Source: Liolophura sinensis
Taxonomy: Eukaryota > Mollusca > Polyplacophora > Chitonida > Chitonidae
DNA: 64,000 nucleotides
Direction: 5' to 3'
Assembly (NCBI RefSeq): GCF_032854445.1
Contig: NC_088306.1
Location: forward strand, 22,665,764 to 22,729,763
Shown piece after piece: positions 51,866 to 60,859 of this stretch. The notes beneath the pieces are model-generated. The model was not told where the DNA came from. It did not search any database and saw nothing but the letters and a program-made list of their open reading frames with translations. Each line of letters opens with the position of its first letter. Position 1 is the stretch's first letter. The translations under genes were made by a program, and so were the position numbers.

Positions 51866-51999
51866 GTATCACAGCGGAACTGTATTATGTGAGGAATGGA
51901 ATCATCAACAATTACGCACTGTCGTTTAGCCTTCCCATACCTGCCGACATCACAGATATTTACTTCACCTGGCAGAGTTTACGCCAACCTCCTCCAGCT
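51866..51999 (+). CDS. RYK: Ryk exon 2: first part of the WIF domain
   Basis: Ryk is a single-pass Wnt co-receptor with an extracellular WIF domain and a catalytically atypical kinase domain. This exon encodes 44 residues plus a split codon. It carries AELYYVRN, YALSFSLPIP and FTWQS, which align residue for residue with the start of the WIF domain in vertebrate RYK (AELYYVRNDLISHYALSFS) and insect Derailed. The acceptor is a strong T/C tract ending TCTGTCGCAG; the donor is CAGCT/GTAAGT. Its first two bases complete a codon from an upstream exon (phase 1) and it ends on a codon boundary. The in-frame ATG upstream is in the intron and is not the start. The signal peptide exon is not visible in the window. 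Confidence 0.97.
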
Positions 52000-52157
52000 G
52001 TAAGTAGTTTACTTTAGCTAATTCTTCGGACATTCTCCATGTAATCACAATTTTGTGTAGATTGTATTAGATTTTCATCTTGTCTGTCCATTACACCTGT
52101 CGCAGGTTTTGCTTTTGGTACAATATCTTCTTTCAGACTTGATTGATCTCATATTTG

Positions 52158-52355
52158 GTACCGTACTTTCTCAACCTTTTCGCATATGAAAGAGGCGCTT
52201 TCAGTGCAATTTATGCACATTTGTAATTTCATTTTGGGGAAAAAAGTGCATTTGTTAGTTTGGCCAGTTTCAGGGCTTCACAAAAAGTATGACTTCATCA
52301 GTCAACTCAGAATAATGCCTTGCAGACATGCGAAATAGTTGAAGAATTACAGTAT
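52158..52355 (-). mobile_element. MITE-like element, family 1
   Basis: Left GTACCGTACTTTCTCAACCT and right AATAGTTGAAGAATTACAGT are inverted ends. The core GGCCAGTTTCAGGGCTTCAC is the reverse complement of the plus-oriented copies. It lies 158 bp inside intron 2. Confidence 0.88.
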
Positions 52356-52736
52356 GTGAATTTTTTTTGTTTTATCAATATACACAAGAACATTTTTCAT
52401 GTACATGTATGAGGGATGTCAATTTTTTTTTTTTTTTTTTGGTGGAGGAAATTAGAAGTAAGTTTGTGGGGTAAACTGCTGCCTTTTGGAAAGTTGACAA
52501 CAAACTTTCTGCCATGTTACTTGCACGCCAATTAGGTGGAAGATAGATATTGTGAAGGCAGATATTTTGTGGACAGGCTGTATTGAAAGGCCTCTTGATC
52601 ACTTGCAACTGCCTTTTGTCGACCAAGACTGGGAATCTTAAAATTTGTGTGATAGAACAGAAACCTGATGTCCTTGTATCACCTCATTACCTAACAGTAA
52701 TGGAGCAGATGCCTCATGGTTTCATGCTGTTTTGTA

Positions 52737-52956
52737 TACTGTAAATCTTCAAACTCTTCAACTCTGAAAAAAAAAAGCAGGGGTTTTTTTTCGGTGGAAT
52801 TTATGCATACAATTATTATGAAAATGGTGCTAAAATGATTTATTTGTGTCACTGATAAAATCTGTTAAAGTAAATTATTTCTCCACAACCCAAAACTCTC
52901 CCAGAATGTTTATTGCTTGCAGAGGAGATTGAAAAGGTTGACATATTAGGGTAGAT
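52737..52956 (-). mobile_element. MITE-like element, family 2
   Basis: The reverse complement contains CAACCTTTTCAATCTCCTCT, AAACATTCTGGGAGAGTTTT and GTGGAGAAATAAT, which parallel the element at 32009. The right end GAAAAGGTTGACATATTAGG is the inverted form of the left-end motif. Confidence 0.75.
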
Positions 52957-52962
52957 GTATTA

Positions 52963-53740
52963 CATTGTTCTGTTTACAGATTATTACAGTTCTGCTGTTC
53001 TTTTTACAGATTATTACACTGTTCTGCTTACAGGTGATTACTCTGTTCTGCTGTTCTCTTTACAGACTATTGCACCGTTGTGCTGTTCTGTTTACAGATT
53101 ATTGCACCGTTGTGCTGTTCTGTTTACAGATTTTTGAACCGTTCTGTTTATAGATTATTACACAGTTCTGCTCTTCTGTTTATGGATTATTACACAGTTT
53201 TGCTCTTCTGTTTACAGATGGACAACATGGTTACTTTGTTTTGTTTTATCCTGATGTACTACTTAGTTACTTTGTTCTGTTTAAAGATGTGTTTCATAGT
53301 TACTTTGTTCTGTCTACAGACATATTACAGTGTTACTTTGTTTTGTTTACAGATGTATTGCATTTGTATTACAGTGTCATTTTGTTTTGTTTACAGATGT
53401 ACTGCAGTGCTGTTTTGTTTACAGATGTACAGCAGTGTTACTTTATTTGTTTACAGGTGTACTAAAGTGTAACTTTATTCTGTTAACAGATTGATGTTTA
53501 ACAGATGTACTACAGTGTTGTTTTGTTTTCAGATGTACTGCAGTGCTGTTTTGTTTACAGATGTACTGCAGTGTTACTTTATTTTTTTACAGGATTACTA
53601 AAGTGTAACTTTGTTCTGGTTACAGATCAGTGTATTACAGTGTTATTTTGTTCTATTTACTTATGTAATACATTGTAACATTGTTTTGTTTCCAGATGTA
53701 CTACAGTGTTACTTTGTTTTGTTTATAGATGTATTACAGT
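52963..53740 (+). repeat. Degenerate tandem array of 3'-splice-site-like units running into exon 3
   Basis: Units of roughly 24-35 bp, each of the form TTCTGTTTACAG followed by ATTATTACA or ATGTACTACAGTGTTACT. I count about 20 pyrimidine-tract/AG motifs (TTTACAG, TCTACAG, TTTCCAG, TTTTCAG and similar) before the real acceptor TTTGTTTTGTTTATAG at 53728. The first twelve exon bases (ATGTATTACAGT) are themselves the next copy of the unit. The first third uses ATTATTACA, the later part ATGTACTACAG. The exon edge is therefore part of, or the source of, the repeat. Confidence 0.93.
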
Positions 53741-53828
53741 ATGGCATTCTCCTCCTCCAATCTGAAGGCGATGGCCATACCAGAGACTAACATCACGCTG
53801 AATGGTCCAGTCCCTACCACTTTGTCAG
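53729..53828 (+). CDS. RYK: Ryk exon 3: middle of the WIF domain
   Basis: Encodes 33 residues plus one base. The peptide contains SSNLKAMAIPETNITLNG and PVPTTLS, matching vertebrate RYK (QVDNVLAMDMPQVNISVQGE and VPRTLS). The NIT sequon coincides with a conserved glycosylation position. It starts on a codon boundary, consistent with exon 2, and ends TCAG/GTAAAG in phase 1. The first four codons (MYYS) come from the repeat unit that fills the upstream intron, so the N-terminal few residues are less like relatives (KVEYKLGF in vertebrates). Which of the tandem acceptors is used is inferred from the domain alignment. Confidence 0.95.
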
Positions 53829-54459
53829 GTAAAGCCGACTATTACTTCCTTATGGCTGATTGAGGGGATGTGTAGTGAATGATCTAATGCAGCACAGTGG
53901 GTCTCACCAATGTGGTTGCAGTGAGCTCATGCTTGTTTTCTCGCTGATAATACGTAAGAAGGTGTATCAGGAACCTGCGGATGGTAGTGGGTTCCCCCTA
54001 GGCTCTGTTCATTCAACCTCACATGATAATACCGGGGTACTCTGGAGTACAGTATACACCACCAATGAAATAAGTGATAAGTAAATAGATTGATAAGTGT
54101 TAGAAACATAGACTGTAGTTAAATATCACCAAGTGTTGCACTTCTTTGTTCAGTAAGTTTGTTTTGTGATAGGTAAATATTTGTCAGCAAAAAATCAAAA
54201 AAATCTTCAAAATTTTCTGAGTTTGCCGAGGTAAAAAAGTAAAAAAAAAAAAAAACAAAAACAAAAAACAGATCTGCAGTATGTGAGCTGAGTTAATTTG
54301 TAACAAGCATGCATGTAGAACCTTCAGTGCTCAGATTTTTGCAGGTGCTCTCTTACCTATTGAATATAAACTAGTGTGATTTTCACACTTTTGTGCCATT
54401 AGCACAAATCCAATGAATGAACCAAGCATGACTGACTGATGATTACATTTGATGTACAG
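53829..54459 (+). other. Ryk intron 3
   Basis: A 631-bp intron containing a degenerate SINE (53902-54089) and an A-rich tract at about 54240-54268. Confidence 0.93.
53902..54089 (+). mobile_element. Degenerate SINE within Ryk intron 3
   Basis: Reads CTCACCAATGTGGTTGCAGT, AACCTGCGGATGGTAGTGGG and GTTCCCCCTAGGCTCTGTTC, with a decayed 3' end (CCACCAATGAAATAAGTGAT). Orientation is plus, the same as the gene. Confidence 0.75.
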
Positions 54460-54594
54460 TCTTCCAGGTGAAATTCCCATGCACGGGAAAAGTGACAGCA
54501 GAAGTTGATGTTCGAATGCAGCTCAATGTCAGCATTTTTTCCACATCCAACCAGACATTGCTGAACTTCAAGAGGAGGAAACTCTGTTTAAAAG
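54460..54594 (+). CDS. RYK: Ryk exon 4: end of the WIF domain with tetrabasic site
   Basis: Completes a Val from exon 3 and encodes 44 further residues plus one base. Key features are FQVKFPCTGKV, MQLNVSIF, SNQTLLNFKRRKLCLK. The two cysteines (in PCTGK and KLCLK) match the conserved WIF disulfide pair (SCTGK and KMCYK in vertebrates). NVS and NQT are potential N-glycosylation sites. KRRK is conserved; in vertebrate RYK the same tetrabasic motif has been proposed as a proteolytic cleavage site. The acceptor is GATGTACAG, the donor AAAG/GTGCAG. The exon is 135 bp and phase-symmetric (1-1). Confidence 0.97.
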
Positions 54595-54827
54595 GTGCAG
54601 TTCTTGTGTGCTTTTTTTTGTGTTGAATTCTTCAGATTTTTGTCCACAGTTAGTGGAAAACTTGTACCACCTTAATTAATGACGCTTAATTTAAATCTTC
54701 AAGCCAAATTGTGAATTGATTAATCTGAGAGGTCAAGTAATTGATTAATTAAAGCAGATCAGTGTAATCCAGCTTAAAGCCCACAAAAGATGTCTGTCCC
54801 TCAAAACAACCATTGCCTAAGTTGCAT

Positions 54828-54887
54828 GATTGTAACTACCATGACATCCGATGTAAAAAGAGGTAAGTAGCCATGGTAGTTATAATC
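54828..54887. repeat. Inverted repeat, 16-bp arms
   Basis: GATTGTAACTACCATG at 54828 and CATGGTAGTTATAATC at 54872 pair over 15 of 16 positions with a 28-base loop, and a further GTTG/CAAC pairing lies beyond a small bulge. It could form a hairpin in RNA or mark the ends of a small element. Confidence 0.75.
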
Positions 54888-55019
54888 AACTGACAGTATA
54901 ACAAAAAAGTGACCAGCATACCACACGCATTATTACCACAGTTGTGGTTTGCTCTGAAACAAGGCATATTAAAATTTGACTAATCCCACAAAAGACCCAA
55001 ATGCGCGCTTTCTAAACGC

Positions 55020-55282
55020 ATGTGGTGTCAACCAGACACGTGTAATAGCTGTGTGGTTACCGAAATCCGGCAGAAGAAAAAAGGCAACACGGCGAACGAC
55101 GCGCAGAGTCTACCTACTTTCCAGCTTCACAAGATTTCCTACCATGTACGGATTCTCATCGCGTTTGTTCCTGGGCGGCTTTTCAACTGGTCACCGACAA
55201 AGATTAGAGACGGACTGAAGCAGGCGGGTGTGCGACTTCTCCCATCATTGAAGGCCATATGCCTGTTTGGCAAACAGTACAG
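55020..55282 (+). CDS. Candidate nested gene, exon A (unknown function)
   Basis: An open frame with unusually high GC and CpG content for this intron, ending at a consensus donor (TACAG/GTAAGC). Joined to 56665-56737 it stays in frame and gives 111 residues from the ATG at 55020; the frame is open back to 54984, so an upstream acceptor is possible (for example before 54995, though weak). The peptide starts MWCQPDTCNSCVVTEIRQ and has a hydrophobic YHVRILIAFVPG segment; the joined product has eight cysteines. I do not recognise a family. It is not the next Ryk exon: phases do not join to exon 4 at any good acceptor, and exon 4 joins the downstream exon at 62499 in frame. It could be a separate gene, an alternative terminal exon or a decayed element. 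Confidence 0.45.
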
Positions 55283-56245
55283 GTAAGCACGACCGAAGTT
55301 TAGCGTTTAGGCTTTGTCACCTCCACACAAAAGAAAGAAAAAAAAAAGAGATCATGTAAATGATTACGTTGTTTCCTTAAACTGATAACTCTTACATATC
55401 CCGCGCCACCCCAGCAGGGTGTGTTTGTCCGCCGGATTGCGGTAGGATTGAGTCATGCATGTACATGTAGAAGTTGTTGGTTCATCCGAGAACAAAACTG
55501 CTGTGCCTCAGTTAAGTTTTGGTACTACAGTACTGAAAAAAAAAAAAACCCCAAAACATCAAAAAGACATTGGCTTAATCAATGTGTCCACAAATGTAAT
55601 TGCAGATGTAAAACTGACAAGCATAACGATTAAACAATCATGTCAAGAATAAATGGCCACTTTCTGTGGAGGAAACATTCTCCACTGCCATTGGAGTTTT
55701 TGTACTACTGTATAATTTGCTTACCCACATCTGCAATCTGCTGATCCCTGGGGACTGCATATAGCATGCAGAAAATACAATTAGTCCCATTGAAACACTC
55801 AATGTTTAAATCTGATAAAACTTGCGCTAATCGCTCAGCTTGATTCGTGTCATGATGTACATGCAATGAAGTTTCAAGTTTTTCTTTCTCCATGATTTGG
55901 GTACATATTTATTTCCAGTGCACACTTAAACATATACAAATATTAGGCGCTTGGCGTGAATAATAGTTGCACTGGTAAAATGGTTGCATTTCAAATTCTG
56001 GACTAAAAAAAATATGCAACTGAAAAAAAAAAATAACCTAAACTGTCAGCCCTGAATACTGGTGAAATACTTAGGCCTACAATTATTTCTTATCACGTGA
56101 ATACTTCATAATCCTTCAGATTACCATCTTTACATGCATCATAAATACACAGTATCAGACATACGGTAAATAGCTAAGCTGAAAATGAAATGGGGCTGAG
56201 GTGAGTAACACATCAGTGCAGTGCAACTGAATAACCCAGGTGCTT

Positions 56246-56395
56246 CTCACCAATGTCGAGTCCAGCTCATGCAGGCTTTCTCTTCGGCCATACATGAGAA
56301 AGGTCTGCCAAGAACATGCCTGTGGTTATGGGTTTCCCCTCGACTCTTCCCAGTTTCCCCCAACTGTAATGCTGGTCGCTGACATATAAGTTTCA
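56246..56395 (+). mobile_element. Degenerate SINE, 3'-truncated, between exons A and B
   Basis: CTCACCAATGTCGAGTCCAG, GGTCTGCCAAGAACATGCCT and TAATGCTGGTCGCTGACATA follow SINE order and stop before the tail. A second partial copy follows at once. Confidence 0.8.
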
Positions 56396-56400
56396 TTTTT

Positions 56401-56585
56401 AGCTTCCTCTCTGGCCATACGTGAGAAAGGTCTGGCAGCAACCCGCAAATGGTCATGTATTTCCCCCTGAACTCTGCCCGTTTTTCTCCAAACCATAATG
56501 TTGACCGCGATCATACAAAAAATACTCTTGAAAAAGTGAAATACTCTTGAGTATATAGTTTAAACACTAATCAAATAAATAAATT
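56401..56585 (+). mobile_element. Degenerate SINE, 5'-truncated
   Basis: AGCTTCCTCTCTGGCCATAC to the tail CTAATCAAATAAATAAAT. It abuts the preceding copy head to tail, so this is a nested or tandem insertion. Confidence 0.82.
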
Positions 56586-56664
56586 ATTGAAATGAATTTC
56601 TAGTCATACACTTGCCTATATAAAAAAAAAATAGTAAGACTAAAAGTGTTCTTTTTCTTTTCAG

Positions 56665-56737
56665 GTACTGCCAAACAGTGAGACAGGCGAACCAGGTCAA
56701 AAGGTTGACATACTGTTTGATGTGCTATTGTAAATAA
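56665..56737 (+). CDS. Candidate nested gene, terminal exon B (unknown function)
   Basis: Preceded by an excellent acceptor (a pyrimidine tract ending TTCTTTTTCTTTTCAG). It continues the frame of exon A with RYCQTVRQANQVKRLTYCLM, then CYCK and a TAA stop at 56735. Four cysteines lie in the last 23 residues. AATAAA at 56871-56876 could be the poly(A) signal. The strong acceptor, intact frame, stop and poly(A) signal together suggest a real 3' terminal exon. The SINE remnants between A and B would then be intronic. Confidence 0.45.
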
Positions 56738-56870
56738 TTATTATAATATGTACAATTTATTTATAAATGTTAATATTTTTACAATTTACTGAGTTATAAA
56801 TATTTATATTGCACATATATTTCACTCTTAAACAACAGTAAATAGTATTATTCGCAGAATAGTACATGTA

Positions 56871-56876
56871 AATAAA
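56871..56876 (+). terminator. Possible poly(A) signal of the nested gene
   Basis: AATAAA 134 bases after the stop codon of exon B. The motif is common by chance in AT-rich DNA, so support is only positional. Confidence 0.3.
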
Positions 56877-57214
56877 TATTTCAACTGTACATCCCCATCC
56901 CTGAGTACAACGATCTGAAACAGAATAAGCTATGACATCATTATGATGACATAATTAGTGACTTACTTTACACAATTAGTAAAAACAGACTCGCATTTCA
57001 CACCAGCATGCTTTGATATTCTGGATGGTGTTGACTAATTGTATATATACTAGTAGCATGATTGCTTCTACTGATGTCATCAAGGTGAGATTACATTTAC
57101 CATGACATGTTTCAACACACATTTAGACATGTTATATGGGAATAATACAAAGGCCACTTTCAGATAATATTAACGCAGCCTTTTTGTTTACAAGCACTTA
57201 AAACTGAACCTTAC

Positions 57215-58118
57215 CTTTGCTTCGTTCCCGGTCCACACCTTTCCCTTCCCTTTCCCCTTCCCCCAGCTACTCACTTCCCTCTTTTTTTTCTCCACTACCC
57301 CCTGCCTGTACACCATCCCCCCAGCTACACCTACGCTATCACCATCACTGCCAACTCCAGCTTGACCTACCCTACCCCCCTTTAAAACACCATTACACCC
57401 CCCTCCTCTCCTTGCCACATCCACACTACCCCCCACCAATACATCCTCACCAATCCCCCCTCACCAATCTCCCCAGCTACACCTTCACTATCCACCCCAG
57501 GCTCACCCTCACGGGCACCCCCCCCCCCCCCCCCAGCTACACCATCCCCTTCTAACGTGCCTTCACCAATCCCCCCAGCTACACCTTCACTACCCACCCC
57601 AGGCACACCCTCACGGGCACACCCTCCCCCCCCCCCCCAGAGCTACACCATCCCCTTCTAACGTGCCTTCACCAGTCCCCCAGCTACACCCTCACGGGCA
57701 CCCCACCCCCTCCCCTAGCTACACCATCCCCTTCTAACGTGCCTTCACCAATCCCCCAGCTACACCCTCACCACATTCACCCTCCCCTGTTAAACCCCCC
57801 CAATCCCTTCACCTATGATCATCCCCTTCTAAAGTGCCTTCACCAATCCCCCAGCTACACCCTCACCACATTCACCCTCCCCTGTTAACCCCCCCCCCCC
57901 CCCCAATCCCTTCACCTATGATCATCCCCTTCAAACGTGCCTTCACCAATCCCCAGCTGCACCCTCACTACATTCACCCTCCCCTGTTAAAACCCCCCAA
58001 TCCCTTCACCTATGATGATCCCCTTCAAACGTGCCTTCACCAATCAACCAGCTACACCCTCACCACATTCACCCTCCCCTGTTAACCCCCCCCCCAATCC
58101 CTTCACCTCTGATCATCC
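57215..58118 (+). repeat. C-rich, strand-asymmetric degenerate tandem array (0.9 kb)
   Basis: Almost no G on the plus strand. The first part is irregular C/T-rich DNA. From about 57460, units of roughly 95-110 bp recur, containing GTGCCTTCACCAATCCCCCA and AGCTACACCCTCACCACATT, with C runs up to about 16. The later units add CCCTTCACCTATGATCATCC. Open frames on both strands (Pro/Ser-rich plus, Gly/Val-rich minus) are repeat artefacts. Confidence 0.93.
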
Positions 58119-59420
58119 GCTAAGCTCTTGAAATCTATCTCTTCTGTCAGCTGAAAAAAAAAAGCAAATCATAACCAAATAAAATAAAGTTAAAGGTTAC
58201 TGCTTCTCTTTTTGGAGAAGTATTATTTGCTATTATTTGCATTGCATTGTAATAACATTTAACCATCTGGAGAACACTGTTTTGAAATTTATAATCAGAT
58301 TTATTGCATACCATTACCTTCATTTTATATAATCTGCATTGCACATTGAGTGAATGTTTGTAGTAAAATATATTTTAATCCGTAACATGAGAGTGGCAAG
58401 GCGATACTTCGGTTCAGAACCCACAAGTGAATACAAAGAAATCAATCAACGTGAATAACTTTAATCAAAAGTGTTCTAACCAAACATAAAGTAACCATCA
58501 ACAGCAGCAAAGGGTCTACTAACAGAAAGAAACAAGGATGTTTATAAAGAACAACATAAACAAATCTTGAACAGAACATTTGATACCTTCTCATCTGACC
58601 AAATTGTGCTGTAGCCCCCTGGAGCCCCTTGTCGAGACTCTAGGGACATGGTAATGGCCCTGTGGGTTTGGGGCCAGGCCTGATCAATGAGATCTAACTC
58701 TTCAGGAGCTACACATAGCAAAAGAGAAGATTTGCCCCAGGTTATTATTTTTTTTAAAGTATAGCGAATATTTATTGCAATAAGCTAAGATAAAAAGAAC
58801 CACATTTTACTTATGTAGAAGAATGATATATTTACCTCCAAGGGCGAGAATTTCTACCAGATACCACTCTGGCTTGGAAATGCGAGTTGTTCTGCCATCT
58901 TCGTCTAAGAGAATAAGGTATTCTGACATAGAGAAAATAGAAACAGAAAAAATTATTAAGACCATCAATAAAACAAGTTATATAATCATATTGTGGAGCA
59001 TGAAAAAAAAGTGTTTAAAAAAATGCTGAATGCTTTTGTTGTAGGCCAGTAATGAACATAGCATTTTCCTTCTCATCTGTTGCCAGCTGCTTCATGAACT
59101 GGTGGGCGGTGCATTGGGCTACTGTGCAAAAAAAAAAAGGAAGAAAAAATTCATTTATGATTTCCTTGCTGTACTGAAAATAATTTTCTGTCAATTCAGA
59201 ATATTTTATTTTACTTTTATGTAGCCTGTAATATGACAGCAGTGAGCATAGGGTTTTATAGTGTATATGTCATATTCAGTAAGTACACAACTGAAATTGT
59301 AATATAATGTAACATTGTTATCAATATATACAAATGTAGGAATGCACTGACACTTTTTATTCCTAAGGCAAAGCTTATAAAAACTAGTCTCAATAGGCAA
59401 ACTTGTTTTTATATACACAA

Positions 59421-60772
59421 CCGGGGCAGCGGAAGCAAATTAAGATTGCACCGACTATCTGAGCCCAATAGGTGAGGGTCCGGGGCCGCCTAGGCCCCGG
59501 AAGCTGTGGACGGCTAGACGGTCGCATTTACGTTGAAAGCGATTTCTGGCATCTAAAATTAGGAACTACATTAAGATATATAAAGCGCTGAATTCTTATT
59601 ATTGACGCTCATATCGCTGCCCAGTGGCGCAGAAAAATGCAAATGTTGGGGTGAAATATGGGCGTCAAACTTTAACTAGGTGGCGACAATTGGACCTCGA
59701 GTAATACAGCTTTCAGCAGTGGACATTACTGGGGTAGGCCTACCATATTTTTTCACCTAGTGCCAAATAAATTTTCGAAATTCGGGGCTAAAATGATCAT
59801 ACATATCGCAAAATGATGCCGTCATCTATATTTAAAATCCAAAAAAAGTATACTTCTGCAGATAATTTACTCACTTTAACGATATTGAATGTGTGGGTAA
59901 GCAGACTGCACAGATGGCGCTGTGTTGTGACAACATAGATGGCGCTGTTTTGATATAAAAGCCTGTGTATGAATACCGTCCAGTAAGCGGTTAATTCCAT
60001 TACAGCTGTAGGCCTACTTGTAGAAGTACTCAGACTGCAATTTGGTTAATTCACTGCTCGTTTCACTCAGACTTAATTATTTCGAAGACAAAAGTTCGAA
60101 ATATCGATTTTGAACTATTCTAACTAAACGAAGGGGCAGGGCATTTCCCTCAGACGCCGCAAGAGGCAACAGTACTTTGATGTTCTTGATGGTATTATTA
60201 ATGCAATCCAAGACAGGTTTGATCAGCCGAGGTTCCGACAGTATAGAAATCTTCAGGATCTGCTTCTGTATGCCTGCAGTAATAAACAGTACAGTCAGCA
60301 ACTAGAAGCCATGGCAGCATTCTACACATCAGAGTTTCATAAAGAGAGACTAAGTACACAGATACACTTTCTGTAAAATTTGCCGAACAGGAAGACTCGC
60401 CTGTTGATTTGAAGTCTCTGATTTCTTTTTTTTCTGATATGTCACTCCATGAGAGAACCCTTTTCTCCGAGGTTTGCATTGTACTTCGTCTGATCCTTGT
60501 TATGCCAGCCACAAATTCAACAAGCCAAAGGTCTTTCTCTGCTCTCTGTAGGCTAAAAACATACCTGCGGTCCACCATGACACAGTGATACTCCAAATGC
60601 GTATCAAGTCCATAATGCGGTGGAAGTTATGCTGGATAATTTGTCTTCACTCTTGTTCTGCTACTGTTTTTGTTTTGTTTTTTTTTTCAATTTTTTTTTT
60701 GTTTTGTTTTTTTTTTAGTTGGAAATTATTGCCCCGACCATGGTCGGGGTGGTCGGGATGGTGCCGTCGCCC
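59421..60772 (+). mobile_element. Probable hAT-type DNA transposon remnant (outer limits tentative)
   Basis: A left end with GGGGCAGCGGAAGC and a following GC-rich GTCCGGGGCCGCC segment resembles termini I associate with hAT elements. A loosely inverted GTGCCGTCGCCC lies at 60761-60772. Between them is the transposase remnant at 60128-60588. The ends match only imperfectly and I could not confirm an 8-bp target-site duplication, so the limits are a proposal. Confidence 0.45.
60128..60588 (+). pseudogene. hAT transposase C-terminal fragment, frameshifted
   Basis: Two adjacent frames resemble the C-terminal part of hAT transposases (the ZMYM1/TTF-type group). The first frame contains QYFDVLDGIINAIQDRFDQP and ends at a stop near 60374. 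The frame then shifts to VKFAEQEDSPVDLKSLI and LRLILVMPATNSTSQRSFSA, then LCRLKTYLRSTMTQ and a stop at 60586. The MPATN...RSFSALxRxKTYLRSTM stretch is the hAT dimerisation signature. The N-terminal catalytic part is missing. A dead copy; it does not affect Ryk coding sequence. Confidence 0.88.
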
Positions 60773-60859
60773 ATGTACAATATTCTTGCTTACGGCGTGA
60801 AACTTTCAAATTTATGCAACCAGTTTGCTTCAGCAGACTATTTTAAAAGAATAGAATTG

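Larger units (their letters stand above)
52000..53728 (+). other. Ryk intron 2
   Basis: A 1.7 kb intron between two matching coding exons. It contains a family-1 MITE (52158-52355), a family-2 MITE (52737-52956), a T-run near 52423-52440, and an acceptor-like tandem array from 52963 to its 3' end. Confidence 0.93.

Noticed and set aside
54799-54862. Possible small exon (24 codons) ending AGAG/GTAAGT upstream of exon A
   Set aside because: Its 3' half lies in the inverted repeat at 54828-54887, the ATG-proximal part has no coding character, and it would need a weak acceptor at 55036 to stay in frame.
54976-55218. Alternative frame of candidate exon A beginning at 54976
   Set aside because: It stops before the consensus donor and its peptide is Arg/Thr-rich without structure. 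The frame that crosses the donor and continues in exon B is preferred.
57188-57606. Pro/Ser-rich and Gly/Val-rich open frames
   Set aside because: Produced by the C-rich low-complexity array on each strand.
60198-60596. 132-codon minus-strand open frame
   Set aside because: It is the antisense shadow of the plus-strand hAT transposase remnant.
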